A stretch of DNA of 64,000 nucleotides, from NCBI GenBank assembly GCA_036583965.1, contig JAZBQD010000015.1, forward strand, positions 25,952,310 to 26,016,309, written 5' to 3'. The position numbers were made by a program, and so were the translations under genes. Below, piece by piece: positions 51,091 through 63,457 of this stretch (positions are counted from its first letter, which is position 1; every line of letters starts with the position of its first letter). This DNA comes from Prunella strophiata. Its lineage: Eukaryota; Chordata; Aves; Passeriformes; Prunellidae. The notes beneath the pieces were generated by a model. It was not told the DNA's origin, did not search any database, and was given only the letters and a program-made list of their open reading frames with translations.

Positions 51091-53459
51091 GTGCTGGAAT
51101 ACACCAACAAAATCACCTCCATTCCCTCTGTGAACAACTGTACCACACTATTCAATTACTTAACCAAAAAAGAAAAAAGCATTCAGGAACACATATCACT
51201 TTTTAGGTTGGGTCTGAACCTAACTGTGTGCTGCCTTCATTGTTTGCTCCTGTCTCTTAATTGGAAAAGTTAGTAAACAATTAAAGACCATGATTGTCTA
51301 ACTGAAAAAGGAAAAGAAGAAAGGAAGAAAAGGGAAATTTATTACTTTTCTTATGTTTGTTAGCAAGTCTGTAGGACTATATAACAGAAATTAAGATTCT
51401 TACTCACTTTCTTACTTACTTGCCAGTCTGAAATAGAAGACAAGTAAGGCAGAAACGAATCTATGATGCAGAAATTGCATCAAGCAGAGAAAAATCCATT
51501 ATTTATTTAATTTTTTTCCTATCACACTTCCAAAGAAATAAAAGTCATACTGATTTATTGTCTTTTCACCAAAATTATTTAAAGAACATCACTGTACCTC
51601 CTTGGTGTCTCCATTAGCAGTAAGTAATTCCAGCTGGTGAGCAGTGTACCAAGAACTGTGTTCTCTAATGTCAGAACACCCGAGGGAGATAGCAAGAGAG
51701 ATGAATATGTCAGATATGCAATACCCAAAACTGTTTTATGAGCTCAGAAACAGACAGTACCACATTTTGGAACCTTTCAAGTATGAAATGGCTTTTTTTT
51801 ATTTGGATCCTCATGAGTTAGTTTTCGTTTCAAAAATTATAGAAATATAATTAAAGTTTTAAAAACCTGTTCCCTCTGAGCAGGTTTTTCAAGTGTACAA
51901 TGTGTCATACCCAATGATTAAAAAACAAGGAAGAGCTTTAATATGCTTCACAACTTGTGTGTCGTGCTGCTTAAAGACAAGGTAGGTGATCCCCAAAGCT
52001 GGGGCAGGCATGGAGGGGAATGGGCAGAGGGAGGGCTGGAAGCAACCAGCTATCACTGACTTTCAAATGGGAGTTGGAATCTAATTGTACCTCTCTGTAT
52101 GTCTTTCTGACTAGAATTCACTACTATACCATATGCTGCCTCATACTATCTGCATTCCAATTCAACTTTCTTATAAAGGAAAGAAACCTGGGACAGCAAT
52201 GCATCTTAAACTCCTAAAAGAGAAAATGTAGAAAGACAGAAACTTTATGAAAATAGAATTAAAATATGAGCTGAAAAGGCAAAATATTTATATAAAAAAG
52301 TATGACTGATAAAAATAGAAGTAAATAGATTTCAGAAATAAAATTATTCAAATTTTTTTGCATTCAAAATAGCACAAAGCAAAATTACTCATTAGAAAAC
52401 TAAAAAGAAAAGATGAGTAGAAAGACAACCCTAAAAATAAATAGCTGCTAAGTGGACAAAATAAACATACTTCTATCTTGATATCTTTATATATGAAGAT
52501 AAAAATTATAGTATCTTGTTTCAATTTTTTTTTTTTTTTTTGCAATTCTTTTTCAGAAACAGCACAGCCAGGAACTTGCCCCCAGGCAGAGATGCTGGAC
52601 ATGCACTGGTGGGCTTCAGTTTGGATCAAGAGAGCAGCTTCTCTGTGCAGTCCCTGCTCTCAGTGGGCACAGTGCCTTTGTACTGCTCATGGCCTTCTGG
52701 TTCAGCTCAGTAGTTTGACTTTCCCCTGCATCTATCTCTGCTCTTCCAGTCAAGCTGTTGTGGTACTGTTTTCCAGAGCTTCTGGGCAGTACTTTTCCCC
52801 ATGGAGTTCATGTTTTCGTTGTTATGGCCTTTAACTCTCAAATCCCAATATTATTCCTACAGCTATTTCTCAGGGCACTCACATAAGAATCACTCCTTCT
52901 TTCTTCTCTTTTCTGCTCTTGTATTTTATCTTTTGCAGTAGAGTTATCTTTTTCAGTTGATCTCCAGAAGTAACTTTCTCTGTTTGAATCAATGTGTGAC
53001 ATTAGCTATGTAGCCCATGGAGGAATCTTCATGAGCATGAACATTTTCCACCATCCCTTGTTCCAGGTTGAGTGCAATCTTGGAGTGCATGAACTAGATT
53101 GCTTTCAAAAGAAAGTAACCTGGAAGGGGAGTGCACCTTATGCATGCCAGGTGGTTGTTCAGTCCATGGGACTAGATTAGAATTAGACCTACAAATATAT
53201 ATATATTTCTTTACAAAAACATGAGTACTGAAAAAATAGGTAGTGGAGTAGCAGGGTCTCAGCAACTGTTGCATCACTGCACAGATTGGTCTGAACTCCT
53301 TTCCAGTCCAGACAGAACCACTGAATCTAATTGCCAACAATAAAATAGAGGAAGGGTTTAAGGAAGGCAAGGACTCATGAAGCCTGGAGCTGAGGTTTCC
53401 AACTGAGTCATTTTAGACAAAAGGGGAGACTGAGGAATTGTCTCCAACTGGTTTACCAC

Positions 53460-54880
53460 TGTAAGAGGATTTAGAACAAGCTGAATAGTGACAAACTGCC
53501 AGGAGCAGATGGTATTCACTCAAGAGCTCTAAAAGAACTCAGATGAAAAATTGCTGCAGTGTACAGCTTATCATTTAAGTCATTCTCCATACCAAGAGTT
53601 AGCAAATGGGACACAATATGATAAAAATCTTCTAGGAGGATATCACAGAAAGATAGCCCAGAAAGGCTAATCTTCATTCCAGGCAGATAAATGTCTAAAG
53701 AATAAAATTAGGAGATATGTGTATAAAGTATTCTGGGAAATATTTCCCTAAGAAAATAATAGTCTTGCTTCATATATTTTTACTCTGAGAATAGGATGTA
53801 TGAAAATGTTATGATCTATGAAATGTACTTGGGTTTCAAAAACCTTTCAAAAATTTGTTTCAATAGAAGCTCATAAGAAGTTAAACCATGACAAGATAAG
53901 AATAAAGTCCTTTTGAATTCACAGCACTGGATAAAAAAAGGAAAATTTTGCTTTGAAATTAAACCAATGAGAGGTGTGCCCAAAGGGACACAAGCAGTCT
54001 GGGTACAGTCTGTGGAGTGAGTGATCTTTGAGAAGAGGTCAAAAGTGAAATAACGAAGTTTGCTGATGATGTGAATGTATATTCTATATCTCTAAATAGA
54101 AAATAATGCAGACAAAAGATAAATCTGACTATTCCATCACAATAACACTGAATAAATTAACAACTAACTCTTAGGAAAGAGATTTTTAGGACTGCTTACC
54201 AGAAGCATAACTGCTGATGATAAAACTTTTTCAAAACCAAGAGAGATATGAAACTGCTTAAAACTTTGGAAGTACTAGTAAAGAATCATAGAGGAAATAT
54301 CTTCTCTGCAAGCCACAGATGGGAGCTATACAGTGGCTAAAACACAAATAAGAAACTAACAATTGTTAGAATAGCCATTCGAAAATAAGGTAGGAAATAT
54401 TACAGTACCACTGTACAAAGTCATGGTTTATCCACATCCTGAATTCAGTAAGCAGTTTTATCAAGAAGACAAAAAAGATAAAACAATAAATATAACACAA
54501 AGGAGACAAAGCAAATAGAGCAACAAATAGGTTTCTGACATGTATTTAGCAGGCTAGGTATTTAATTTGAACAAATATTTACATATACATAAAAGAAAGC
54601 ACTATTAGAGTACATTTGTCGGCAATCACTTATCTACTATTACCCACTAGTCAGTATATAGCAAGACTAGAAGTGGAATAAAAAAAAATGTATTTTGTTT
54701 TTTACAATATCATTAAGTTGTGGAATTAATCTCTACAGAAAAGAATGGAGAGCAAAAATATGAGTTCCAAGAAGAATTAGATAAAGTAATGTGGGGTAGG
54801 TCCATCAGTTTCTTTTCAAAAATTACATTGACAACCAAACAGGAGTGAGACCTACAAAACTTTCAGTTCTCTTTCAAGAA
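53460..54880 (+). mobile_element. Ancient L3/CR1-like LINE relic
   Basis: A very old CR1-clade element on the plus strand, much more diverged and AT-rich than the other copies. In order, one or another frame gives LNSDKLPGADGIHSRALKEL (RT start, about 53480-53540), KFADDVNVYS with the catalytic FADD visible at 54059-54070, and ITVPLYKVMVYPHPEF (about 54395-54450), matching the family's LPLYKSMVRPHLEY. Further pieces resembling the RT C-terminus continue to about 54820. Many stops and frameshifts separate them and no terminal tail is visible. The motif order supports one element. Edges are approximate. Confidence 0.75.
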
Positions 54881-55965
54881 TAAGATAACAGACTGAATGA
54901 ACCAGACTACAACCCATGACAAGGACTTCCTGAATTTGCCTTCTCTTCAGAACTGTGAGAGGTTTTGTTGTTTAATATTATTCATTTTTTTCATGTTTGT
55001 AAGTGCTTTGCATGTAAAATAAGCAATTTTTTCCACTTTTCTCCAAAAAAATCTTTCCCAAACCAGTGGGTGGGAAAGGCCATTTGAACTTGCTTTCTAG
55101 AAGAGCCCCAGTCAGAAGTTTCCTCCCAAATTTGTCCTAAACCACTGACAGACATCTAAATTGCACAAAACATCACAGTGTAGACAAGGATATTTGTTCT
55201 CTAAGGATGATCTTGAAAAATTTTCATCAGTGCAAATGTTGCCAGATATCCAAGTCTTCTACTACAGAAAAGAAACCCAAAACCTAGCAACAACATCATA
55301 TTAAATCCACACTGAACTGTGTTTGTAAAACAACCAACATTTTCTTAGGTTGTACCTTTAATTTTAAGTGTAGTATATGGTTGTCTTCTCTACCCATTTG
55401 TTCTCTATACTGACATAAATTCAAAAGAGAGCAATTCTTATACCTTGAGACTAATTAACAGTGGAAAAATCACTAAATTTTTATGATCTTTCAATCAGCT
55501 GGAGCTCCCTAAGGTAAATAATTTGCTTTATTGTTTTTCAAGTCTATAAAGGAGGCAACTGAGCTGTCCCATATCATCTGGTGTGGGACAGTGATTACAC
55601 AACACAGCTGAGCAATAAGTCCTTAAATTAAGTAGCTGAAAATAATAAGTGAGAAGCTTCTCAATAGATATACAAGAAACTTAGAAAAGAGAGGGGAAAG
55701 ATATAAATATACGAGTATTTGCACCAAGATTTTGAAAATGTTGAGGAAAAGTGGCAGACCCCTGGATTGTAGTAGGGATTGTGAAGATCAAAATATGCTG
55801 ATGAAGCCTGTGAAAATCAGAGCAAGAAAAAACACTGAAATATTTTTAAATTCATTTTTTTCTAGATTTGCAAATGTCTTGTACTGGTCAAAATAAAAAG
55901 TGATTACAAAACTCTTACATAATCTATGTGTTTCTTAGCCTCTGCCTGAAGCTATGAACTTCTAC

Positions 55966-55999
55966 CTAAGTAGAAGTAATTTCTAAGTAGTAGTAATTT
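55966..55999. repeat. 17-bp tandem duplication
   Basis: ctaagtagaagtaattt (55966-55982) is followed directly by ctaagtagtagtaattt (55983-55999), with one mismatch. Confidence 0.9.
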
Positions 56000-56198
56000 C
56001 TACAAAGGGATTAAAGACAGAGCACACAACCAGCTGAAACAGATGAAAAGAACAGGGCTCTAAAATTAAAACTGAGACCTGGAAGAGCAAATGATTGGAC
56101 ATCTCAGAGGGAGATTGGACAATTCAGAGGGAGCTTTGCCAGGGCTCTAGGAGACAGCAAGAGTATATTTGATCACAAGACATAAGGTGATGTAAGTG

Positions 56199-56218
56199 TA
56201 TATATATATATATATATA
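56199..56218. repeat. (TA)10 microsatellite
   Basis: Ten uninterrupted TA units on the plus strand, followed by an imperfect continuation. Confidence 0.95.
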
Positions 56219-56758
56219 AGTATATATTAGAATAGTATAAATTTTGATGGGTAAAGGCTTTCTAAAATTGCCTTGATGCAGAACAGCAATTAAACCCTTG
56301 TCAACAGACATTAAAGCTAAGCTCTCTTAAAAAAACAATACATTATGTTTAAATACTGACATATAATGTAGTCTATAGGGGGAAAAATGTCCCCTATGAA
56401 AGAAATATTCAAAATACCAGATTCCACTCTTGAAAATTCCTTATGGAAATTGCAGACAGATTTCACAAAAGATATTTGATTCAGTTTATTAGTTTACCTT
56501 TATGTTATTACTAAGGGCAATGGCATGAAAGTATAACCTTTTTATTAATGAAGCATATCTATCTCAGTTCTCACTTGTGACATCATCTGCATTCACAAAA
56601 AAAGAAAATATTTCCAATGTCACAGGAGAGATGATTTTCCATTAGAATCAAGTTTTCAAGGGTAAATATAAGCCCTGCCCTGTATCTCTGGTTTCTTAGT
56701 AATTTTTTACACATCCACAAGTTCTTCTGAAACAAATTCTCGAAGCATTGTATGAACC

Positions 56759-57768
56759 TGTGATGTGTTGACCCTGGCTGGATGTCAAGTGCCCACCAAA
56801 GCTGCTTTATCACTTCCCTCCTAAGTTAGGACAGGGGAGAGAGTGAAAGGCCCAGGGGTCAAGGATAAGGGGAGATCACTCACCATTTCCTGCCACAGGC
56901 AAAATAAACTCCTCTTGGGGAACACAAATTTAATTTATTACCAAACCAATCAGAGTAGGATAAAGAGAAATAAAACCAAACCTTCAAAGCAACTTCCTCT
57001 GACCACTCCCTTTTTCTTGTGTTCCAACATCATTCCCAATTTTTTCCTGCCTTCTCCCCCACAGTGGCCCAGAGGCATGGGAGCTGTTCGTAATGTTGTC
57101 TCTGCTGCTCCTTCCTCCTCAGAGGGAGGACTCTGCCCCAGCATGAGGTCTCTTCCAAGAAAAAGCAATCCTCCATGAACTTCTCCAAGTGCGAGTCCTT
57201 CTCATGGGCTGCAGTTTTTATGAGCTGCTCCTTGGGTCACCCATCGTGTCACGGGTGTTGCCAGCAAATCTGCTCCAGAATGGGATCCTCTCTCTAAGGG
57301 CCACAGGTCCTGCCAGGAATCTGCTCTAGCACGGGCTTCTCACAGATGCACAGCCACCTTCAGGCATCCACCTGCTGTGGCATGGAGTCCTCCAGGTTAT
57401 CTGCTCCATCTGGACTCCAGTGGACTGCAGGGTGACAGACTGCACAGGAATCTCTGGTCTGGTTCCTGGAATACATCATCCCCCTTCTTCTTCACTGATC
57501 TTGGTCTGCAGAGCTGTCTCACATATTGTCCCTCAGCTCTCAGCCTGCAATTGTGGAGGGTTTTTTCCCCCTTCTTAAATCTGTTATGCCAGATTTGTCA
57601 CTGTTTCCACCACTCCTGATTGGTGTGGCCTTGGCAAGCAACAGGTCTGTCTTAAAGCTGGCTGACATTGACTTTCAGGGACATGGGAGAAGCTACTGGC
57701 AGCTTTCACAAAAGCCACCCCTCTAGCCCCCTCTGCTACAAAACCTTGCCATACAAACCCAATAGACA
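56759..57768 (-). mobile_element. Long avian ERV LTR (about 1 kb), minus orientation
   Basis: The fullest copy of an LTR family common in bird genomes, which I recognise but cannot name securely. The plus strand starts tgtgatgtgttgaccctggc and runs through 'gtgcccaccaaagctgcttt', 'ggggagatcactcacc', 'tttaatttattacc', 'tctctgctgctccttcctcc', and a series of degenerate repeats of the type ctgctcca-g-gggtcc with 'ccacaggtcctgcc'. It then continues to 'cttcttaaatctgttatgcc', 'cactcctgattggtgtggcc', 'aaaaccttgccatacaaacc' and caatagaca. Read in reverse, the last blocks give a TG start, a CCAAT-like box and a TTTAAG promoter-like box, so orientation is minus. No target duplication is seen. Confidence 0.75.
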
Positions 57769-57944
57769 TATTAGTCAAATGGAAAAAAGGGTGTCTTAGA
57801 TCAGCTGATACAGAAATGGAAAAAAAAAATAGTTTTCAAAATGGTACAGTTAGGTAACAATTTTCAGACATCTTATTTTAATGAAGACATTCTCATGCCA
57901 CAGTGAAACTTTTATTCTATCTAGTTATATATAAAGCATCTCCA

Positions 57945-58165
57945 AAAATGGAGACTGCAGCCTCTTCAGATAACCTGTGCCAGTGCTTGGTCACCCTCAC
58001 AGTGAAAATGTGTTTACCGATGTTCAGATGGAGTCTTGCCTGTTTTTTACTGAAAAGGATTTGGCTCTATCCTCTTTGCATTCCTCCCTTTAGGTATTGA
58101 TATACTCTCAATCCTTCTCTTGTCCAGGTTAAACAATCCCACCTCAGCCTTTCCTCACATGTTCC
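57945..58165 (-). mobile_element. CR1 3' UTR fragment
   Basis: The plus strand has 'gtgccagtgcttggtcaccc', 'tcacagtgaaaatgtg', 'gatgttcagatggagtctt', 'ggctctatcctctttgcatt' and 'gtccaggttaaacaatccc', reverse complements of the CR1 C-terminal RT and 3' region. The fragment is internal, with no tail and no 5' part. Confidence 0.85.
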
Positions 58166-61100
58166 TGTCTGGGCGATCCACAGTAACACCAGAGATCATA
58201 ATGCAATGACACAGGCATACATGTTTTATCAGACAATGTCTACTCAAGCTGGGGAAAATTGTAAAAATCACAAGCAACAGATTAATGCAAACCCTTAGGT
58301 ATTTTTGGAAACTTTAGTAACTGAGAATAATACCTCTCCAATATTAGTGGGGGAAAGATCAAACAAAACATTTGTAAGATGAAAAATTCATATACTACAG
58401 TGTTCATTCAAGCTCCAGTTTTGTTTTATCTGGGGCCTAAAATTTTATGAGGCTTCATTACGGTCATTCACTACTACCACTAAAAATGGGGGCAGAAGTG
58501 TCTCAATTCTACAGACCTGCCCCTGAGCTATAGGTTTATCAAAACCTCTCCTTTTGGAGACCAAGTCTGAAATTAATGCAATTCTTACAAACCCCTGCAA
58601 ACAGATGCCATGATTTCACTCAGCCATGGGAGGGAAGATGTTAATAGTAATTTCAGCACAATCCTGAGATCTTAATTTTAGAATGAAAAAAAAATTAATG
58701 ACAGCACTTCTGTAGTGCATAAAAATTCTCTGGGATCACTAAACATTTTTCACAGAATAATGTAAATCTCTGTGTGAACTACAGAAAATAACTTCTTGCC
58801 CCAAAATTTTCAGCAAATGTGTGGAAGTAGGAGGGAACCATAACTGCATATGCCAAAATTTCTGCACAGAGCAAAACTATATAAGGAGTGTGTATAAAAA
58901 GTATGGAATTTATACAGTCAGACCACATCCAAGAACACTTAAAGCCTAATAGCACGTTTGAAAAATAGTTTTACAATGTAAAATGAATATAAAAATAGGT
59001 CAATCCATTTCTGAGATTTCAAAAGCCACATATTATAACAGAGTGGCAAGAAAAGGCCTGATTTATGAAGTATATTTCAATCAGACTTTGAAATTGACAT
59101 TAATTTCTGAGCCCCTGCTGTGACATGAGTCAACTAAAACAAAAATTAAATAAAGACAGTTTACAATTTAGATCAGAGCAGAACTTACCATTTTGCAATA
59201 ATGTTATCTCAGTTAATGTATAACCCATTTCATCAATCAATCTCTAAACCCTTTACCAAAGGGTAGTTCTCAGGCTGTTTATGTTTAAAACAAAGACTAG
59301 TGGTATAATCCCAATTTTATGGGTCCTGCTGAGCTGGTTTGATACTTAAAGACTTCCTTATTTTTCTGCAGGGAAAATATTCCATATGGAACTCAAGATG
59401 CAAACCAGTGAAAACTACACAAAGCCACAGAAGAGTAATAGCTTGCTTGCTATTTTTTTTTTTCCCCTCTGGAATTAGAAAAGCTAAGCTTTGCTTATGC
59501 ATACACAGATGATCCTATTCTATCTTCAGATAGATAATTACTATTAACTATTAATTATTTTCAGTGGCAAACTGTACCTTGTCCCAACCTTGCTCTATGC
59601 TCAACAGATTTTCTAATAGAACAATCACAGCATGATGAGTCCTGGACTATGGGTACACAAAATATCTTTCAGCAATATCTGCTCAGGCCTTTAAAAAGTA
59701 TAAATAAGGAGGTAATATGTGGATAACCATTGCTTCTCTAAATTAAGGCTATCACTGTGACTGCTTCTTGCAATGAGCAAATGCCTCCCTCTCTGCTTTT
59801 AGAGTGCCTGGGTTAAAGACATTACAGTCCATGAGACTTTATCCTGGAAGTCAGTCTGCAACAATGTGGATGTGTGCACATACACACACAGACAGATTAG
59901 ATAGATAGCTAGATGGTAGCTAACTAGCTAGATAGATGGATAGATAGACAGACATAAAATAAAAATTAAGAAAAAAGGTCAGAAAATGTTTACTGGAAAA
60001 AACAAAAGTGGGTATATAGAAATGGAAATCAGCTGAGACCAGAACTGAAATTCAAAAAAAAATCAGCAACATGTTGGAGTTTTTTCCCTTCAAATACTGG
60101 AATGTGAGAAAACTGCATAGTAAGTATTAAAATATAAGTGCCTTCGGCTGGTAGAAGAAATTGCATTTCAGGTTCATGTTTGATAGAGCTAGATCTTTCA
60201 AGTAGTGCAAAGCTGTAATATGCCAACTATGCAGCAAGATTATGTGGAAAACTAGGATGGATTCACTTGGATGTATATAAGCCAGTAGAAATGAGCCAAA
60301 AAAATGAAACTTAAATTTCATTACTGTATTATAAGAAGTAACATTAGTTCAATATAAAGATATTTCTAGGTACTTCTGTAGGTATTGACAATTAATTTTT
60401 ATTATTACATGATATCATATAAAATGCAGGCAATAGCGTGTAATGGATTCTCTATGTTTTTTCCTGTTCACACTTAAATTGGACAGAAGTTAGGATATAT
60501 CATAAAGTCCTAAGATTACCAACATCTGGATCATTCATTGAGTTGAAGGCTTTTTATGGAAACTTTACACATCTCTGCTTTGGGGACAAGCATACTTGAA
60601 AGCAGCTGAGTAGTGTCTGACCTCTGAGACTTAAATGGAGAATTCTCTGGGTGCTACAAAGGCTGTCTTATCACACCGTGCCCACCTTGAGCCCACCTTG
60701 TGCTCAGTGCTCTATGTACCAGTTATTGTCAGGTTGAAAATATTCATCATAAAAATCTCATTGCTTGATGGGAACTTACCTTTTGATTCAGTCCACAAAC
60801 ATTGAGGAAAGTAGATTATCTTCCATGGCTTAATCATGTTATCTAAAACCTGTATTTGCTACAGTAGATAACTCTTCTGCTTTTTGTGTACTTATTGGAA
60901 AAGAAGAACAAATGAACTCTAATCCTATCTTGTATATAGTCAGCAAAGGCTCACTAGGGATTCACTGCTCTTGATTGCTGAAACATAGATGTGACCTGCT
61001 CACATTGCAAATCAATCTAAATTGCACCAGATAATAGAAGACTATTTTCCAACACTGTTTGAAATTAAGACAGAAAGCTACCGTCAGCAACATTTTGACT

Positions 61101-61305
61101 CCTCCCGATCCAAAGTCTTGGATTCATTAACTTTAAGGCCATCCTTTGACAGGTACAGAGTGGAAGAGGGAGTCTGGGAAATAGCAGCAAACCTCCTGCT
61201 ATTCCAAAGGGAGGAATGATCTGCATTAAACAATTTAGCTGAGGGATAAGTTACATCTAGCTATAAGAAAAGATGAGAAAAAAGAGCAGCTTTGCTGACT
61301 TAAGC
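58166..61305. other. AT-rich non-coding stretch
   Basis: No gene or dispersed repeat recognised. It contains the GATA-type microsatellite at 59881-59956. Open frames are short. Confidence 0.5.
59881..59956. repeat. Imperfect GATA/GACA microsatellite
   Basis: Interrupted repeats of GATA, CTAG and GACA type on the plus strand, preceded by a short CA run. Confidence 0.9.
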
Positions 61306-61497
61306 AATGCTGAGATGGAGTAAGTTTAGTTTTGCTAAGAAAGAACAAAAGAGAGCAAACAAGTAGAAACCAAATTTAAGAAAAGTTCAGTTCTCATTTG
61401 GTATGGCCACACTTCAACAGGAATTACATACATAGTCACAGATGTACACCTGTTTAAGAAATCAAGTCACGAAATCAATATGGAAGTCAAGAAATCA
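61306..61497. repeat. Direct repeat, copy 1 (192 bp)
   Basis: Starts aatgctgagatggagtaag and ends gtcaagaaatca. It is nearly identical to 61672-61861, with two substitutions and two 1-base indels by eye. It lies just outside the 3' end of the neighbouring CR1. Confidence 0.97.
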
Positions 61498-61610
61498 ATA
61501 TTGAATCTACAGGAAATAAAGGCCTGAATAGAAGTCCACTGGGATTCATGGAAATAATCCATTGGCATTACAGGTCCAGAGCGCAATTCCGCTTGATATA
61601 GATAGGGAAT

Positions 61611-62285
61611 TATAGAATCATACAAGAAGTATAATATAATATATCATATCATCATATCATCATATCATCATAATGCTGAGATGGAGTAAGTTTAGTTTTG
61701 CTAAGAAAGAACAAAAGAGAGCAAACAAGTAGAAACCAAATTTAGAAAAGTTCAGTCTCATTTGGTATGGCCACACTTCAACAGGAATTACCTACATAGT
61801 CACAGATGTACACCTGTTTAAGAAATCAAGTCACAAAATCAATATGGAAGTCAAGAAATCACATATCATATCATATCATATATCATATAATAGCATAATA
61901 TATAATATAATATCATAGCATCATATAAGATAATAACAAAATATGCTGAGTTGGAAGGGACCCACAGGGATCATCAAGGTCCAACTCCTGCCCCTGCTCA
62001 GGACACCCCAAGAGTCACACCATGTCCCAGAGAGCATTGTCAAGAAACTTCCTGAACTCTGCCAGCCTTGGGGCTGTGACCACTTCCTGGAGAGGCTGTT
62101 CCAGCCACCAACAACCCTTTGGGTGAGGAATTTTTTCTTTACATTTAACCTCTATTTCCCCTGACTCAACCTCATGCCTCAGATCCTCTCCCTGCTCACC
62201 AGAGAGGAGATCAGTGCTACCCCTCCACGTACCCTCATAAGGAAGTTGCAGACTTCTGTAAGGCCTCCCCACATCCTCTTCTGAA
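61611..62285 (-). mobile_element. CR1 3' fragment with expanded, interrupted tail satellite
   Basis: On the plus strand the CR1 body starts at 61941 (atatgctgagttggaaggga) and runs through 'gaccacttcctggagaggct', 'caacaaccctttgggtgagg' and 'ataaggaagttgcagacttc' to about 62285, the reverse complement of a CR1 3' region. Its tail, normally a few ATTCTATGA units, has become an AT-rich satellite of TATCA/ATCAT units (61622-61671 and 61862-61925) ending at a tatagaatcat remnant near 61611. The satellite is split by a foreign 190-bp segment copied from next door. No coding capacity. Confidence 0.9.
61672..61861. repeat. Direct repeat, copy 2, inserted in the CR1 tail
   Basis: This 190-bp near-copy of 61306-61497 sits inside the TATCA satellite. 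Its left edge (atgctgagatgga, 61673-61685) resembles the CR1 sequence atgctgagttgga at 61943-61955, matching 12 of 13 bases, which suggests a microhomology-guided template switch. Confidence 0.95.
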
Positions 62286-63457
62286 GTATTATTACACTCA
62301 GTCCAAAAAAATAAAGCTACATACAATTTCTTTTCAGAAGAGAGACAGAAATATTCAGATATTCATCCTTTTGATGTATCAATTTCAAAAATGTATCTAT
62401 TTCATAAATGTTTTAGGAAACTGAAATTTACAGTACTATTCCTCACACCCCAGAGGTTTAGGGTTTTTTCTGGTTTTCCTTGCAGTCAAATTATTCTTGG
62501 AATCATCACCTTTCCCTTCTGTCTTACCAGCGTGAGGTATTCCAAATTAAAAGCATCTCCCAAAAATCTTCCCAGCATGAAAAAATTTATAATCAGTCAA
62601 GCGATTTTCAGACCCTCAGATACTCAAAAGTACTCAGCAAATATCCTTAGAAATTTCAACGATCACCATTAGGGCAGGACACTTAGTCTATGCTCTGAAG
62701 TCTGGGAACTGTTGGATGAGGAGTTTATGATCCTTCAGCACATTTTTCTTCTTGTGATTTCCATAAACTTAGAAAGGGCCTGAAAACTAGCTCAACAGGC
62801 CTAGGGTTAACCTAGCAAAAGATGAAACCTGTGTTTGGACTTAATTCTCCTCAGGTATTCTTATTTTTTATACAGATTTTACATCTGCTTAGTATGTATT
62901 TCTTAAAGGAAGACACCTTCTTCAAATAATCCAAGGTACTTGACTGCACTGTGTGACATTAGAGGTTTCTTTCTCAAAAAACATTTCCATATTGTAAATA
63001 GCTTACAAGTCGATACTGTACTGTTATCAGAAAATATTTTATCTTACTCTATGTTCAATTCTGCTGTAATAATGTGCTTTTTTTTTTTTTTTTTGCTTTT
63101 TTAGGGAAAGCAGTTCCTTACAAACCATGTAAGCAATAATTATCAAATAGCTAGAAAGATACAACTATTTTTTGCATCATGATTAACAAATATTTTCTAA
63201 GGAGAATTTTCATCATTAAAGGAGCTAATCAACAACCATAGATTACTGTGGTTTTCTTTAATGTGATTGACAAAGTTTCCTAGTTCTCCTGCTCTTCTAG
63301 AACTTGATTTTTCATCACAAAATTCTAACTAATGAAATACTTAAGCACGCTAATCCACTTTCAAATCCTTCTCCATGCTCATGAAATGAATTTAGGCTAT
63401 GTGCATAAACATCTGCTACACCAGGTTTTTCACTCTTTCACATATATTATTGTCTTC
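62286..63457. other. AT-rich non-coding stretch
   Basis: Nothing recognised apart from a T17 run at 63078-63094. A 93-codon open frame at 62391-62672 has no known motif. Confidence 0.5.

Larger units (their letters stand above)
41681..53459. other. Long AT-rich non-coding stretch
   Basis: Nearly 12 kb with no recognised gene or dispersed repeat. It contains A20 (47386-47405), T20 (49216-49235), T17 (52525-52541), a perfect hairpin (45600-45635), and an unexplained GC-richer block at 52550-53180. Open frames up to 135 codons (44474-44881) show no known motif. The low repeat content could reflect age or constraint. Confidence 0.45.
54881..56758. other. AT-rich non-coding stretch
   Basis: Nothing recognised apart from a 17-bp tandem duplication (55966-55999) and a (TA)10 microsatellite (56199-56218). 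Confidence 0.5.

Noticed and set aside
59881..59956. GATA-factor binding cluster
   Set aside because: It is an imperfect tetranucleotide microsatellite; the motif number is explained by the repeat.
61622..61925. Spaced repeats that might suggest a CRISPR-like array
   Set aside because: They are AT-rich satellite units (TATCA) in a CR1 tail, with no regular spacers, in vertebrate DNA.
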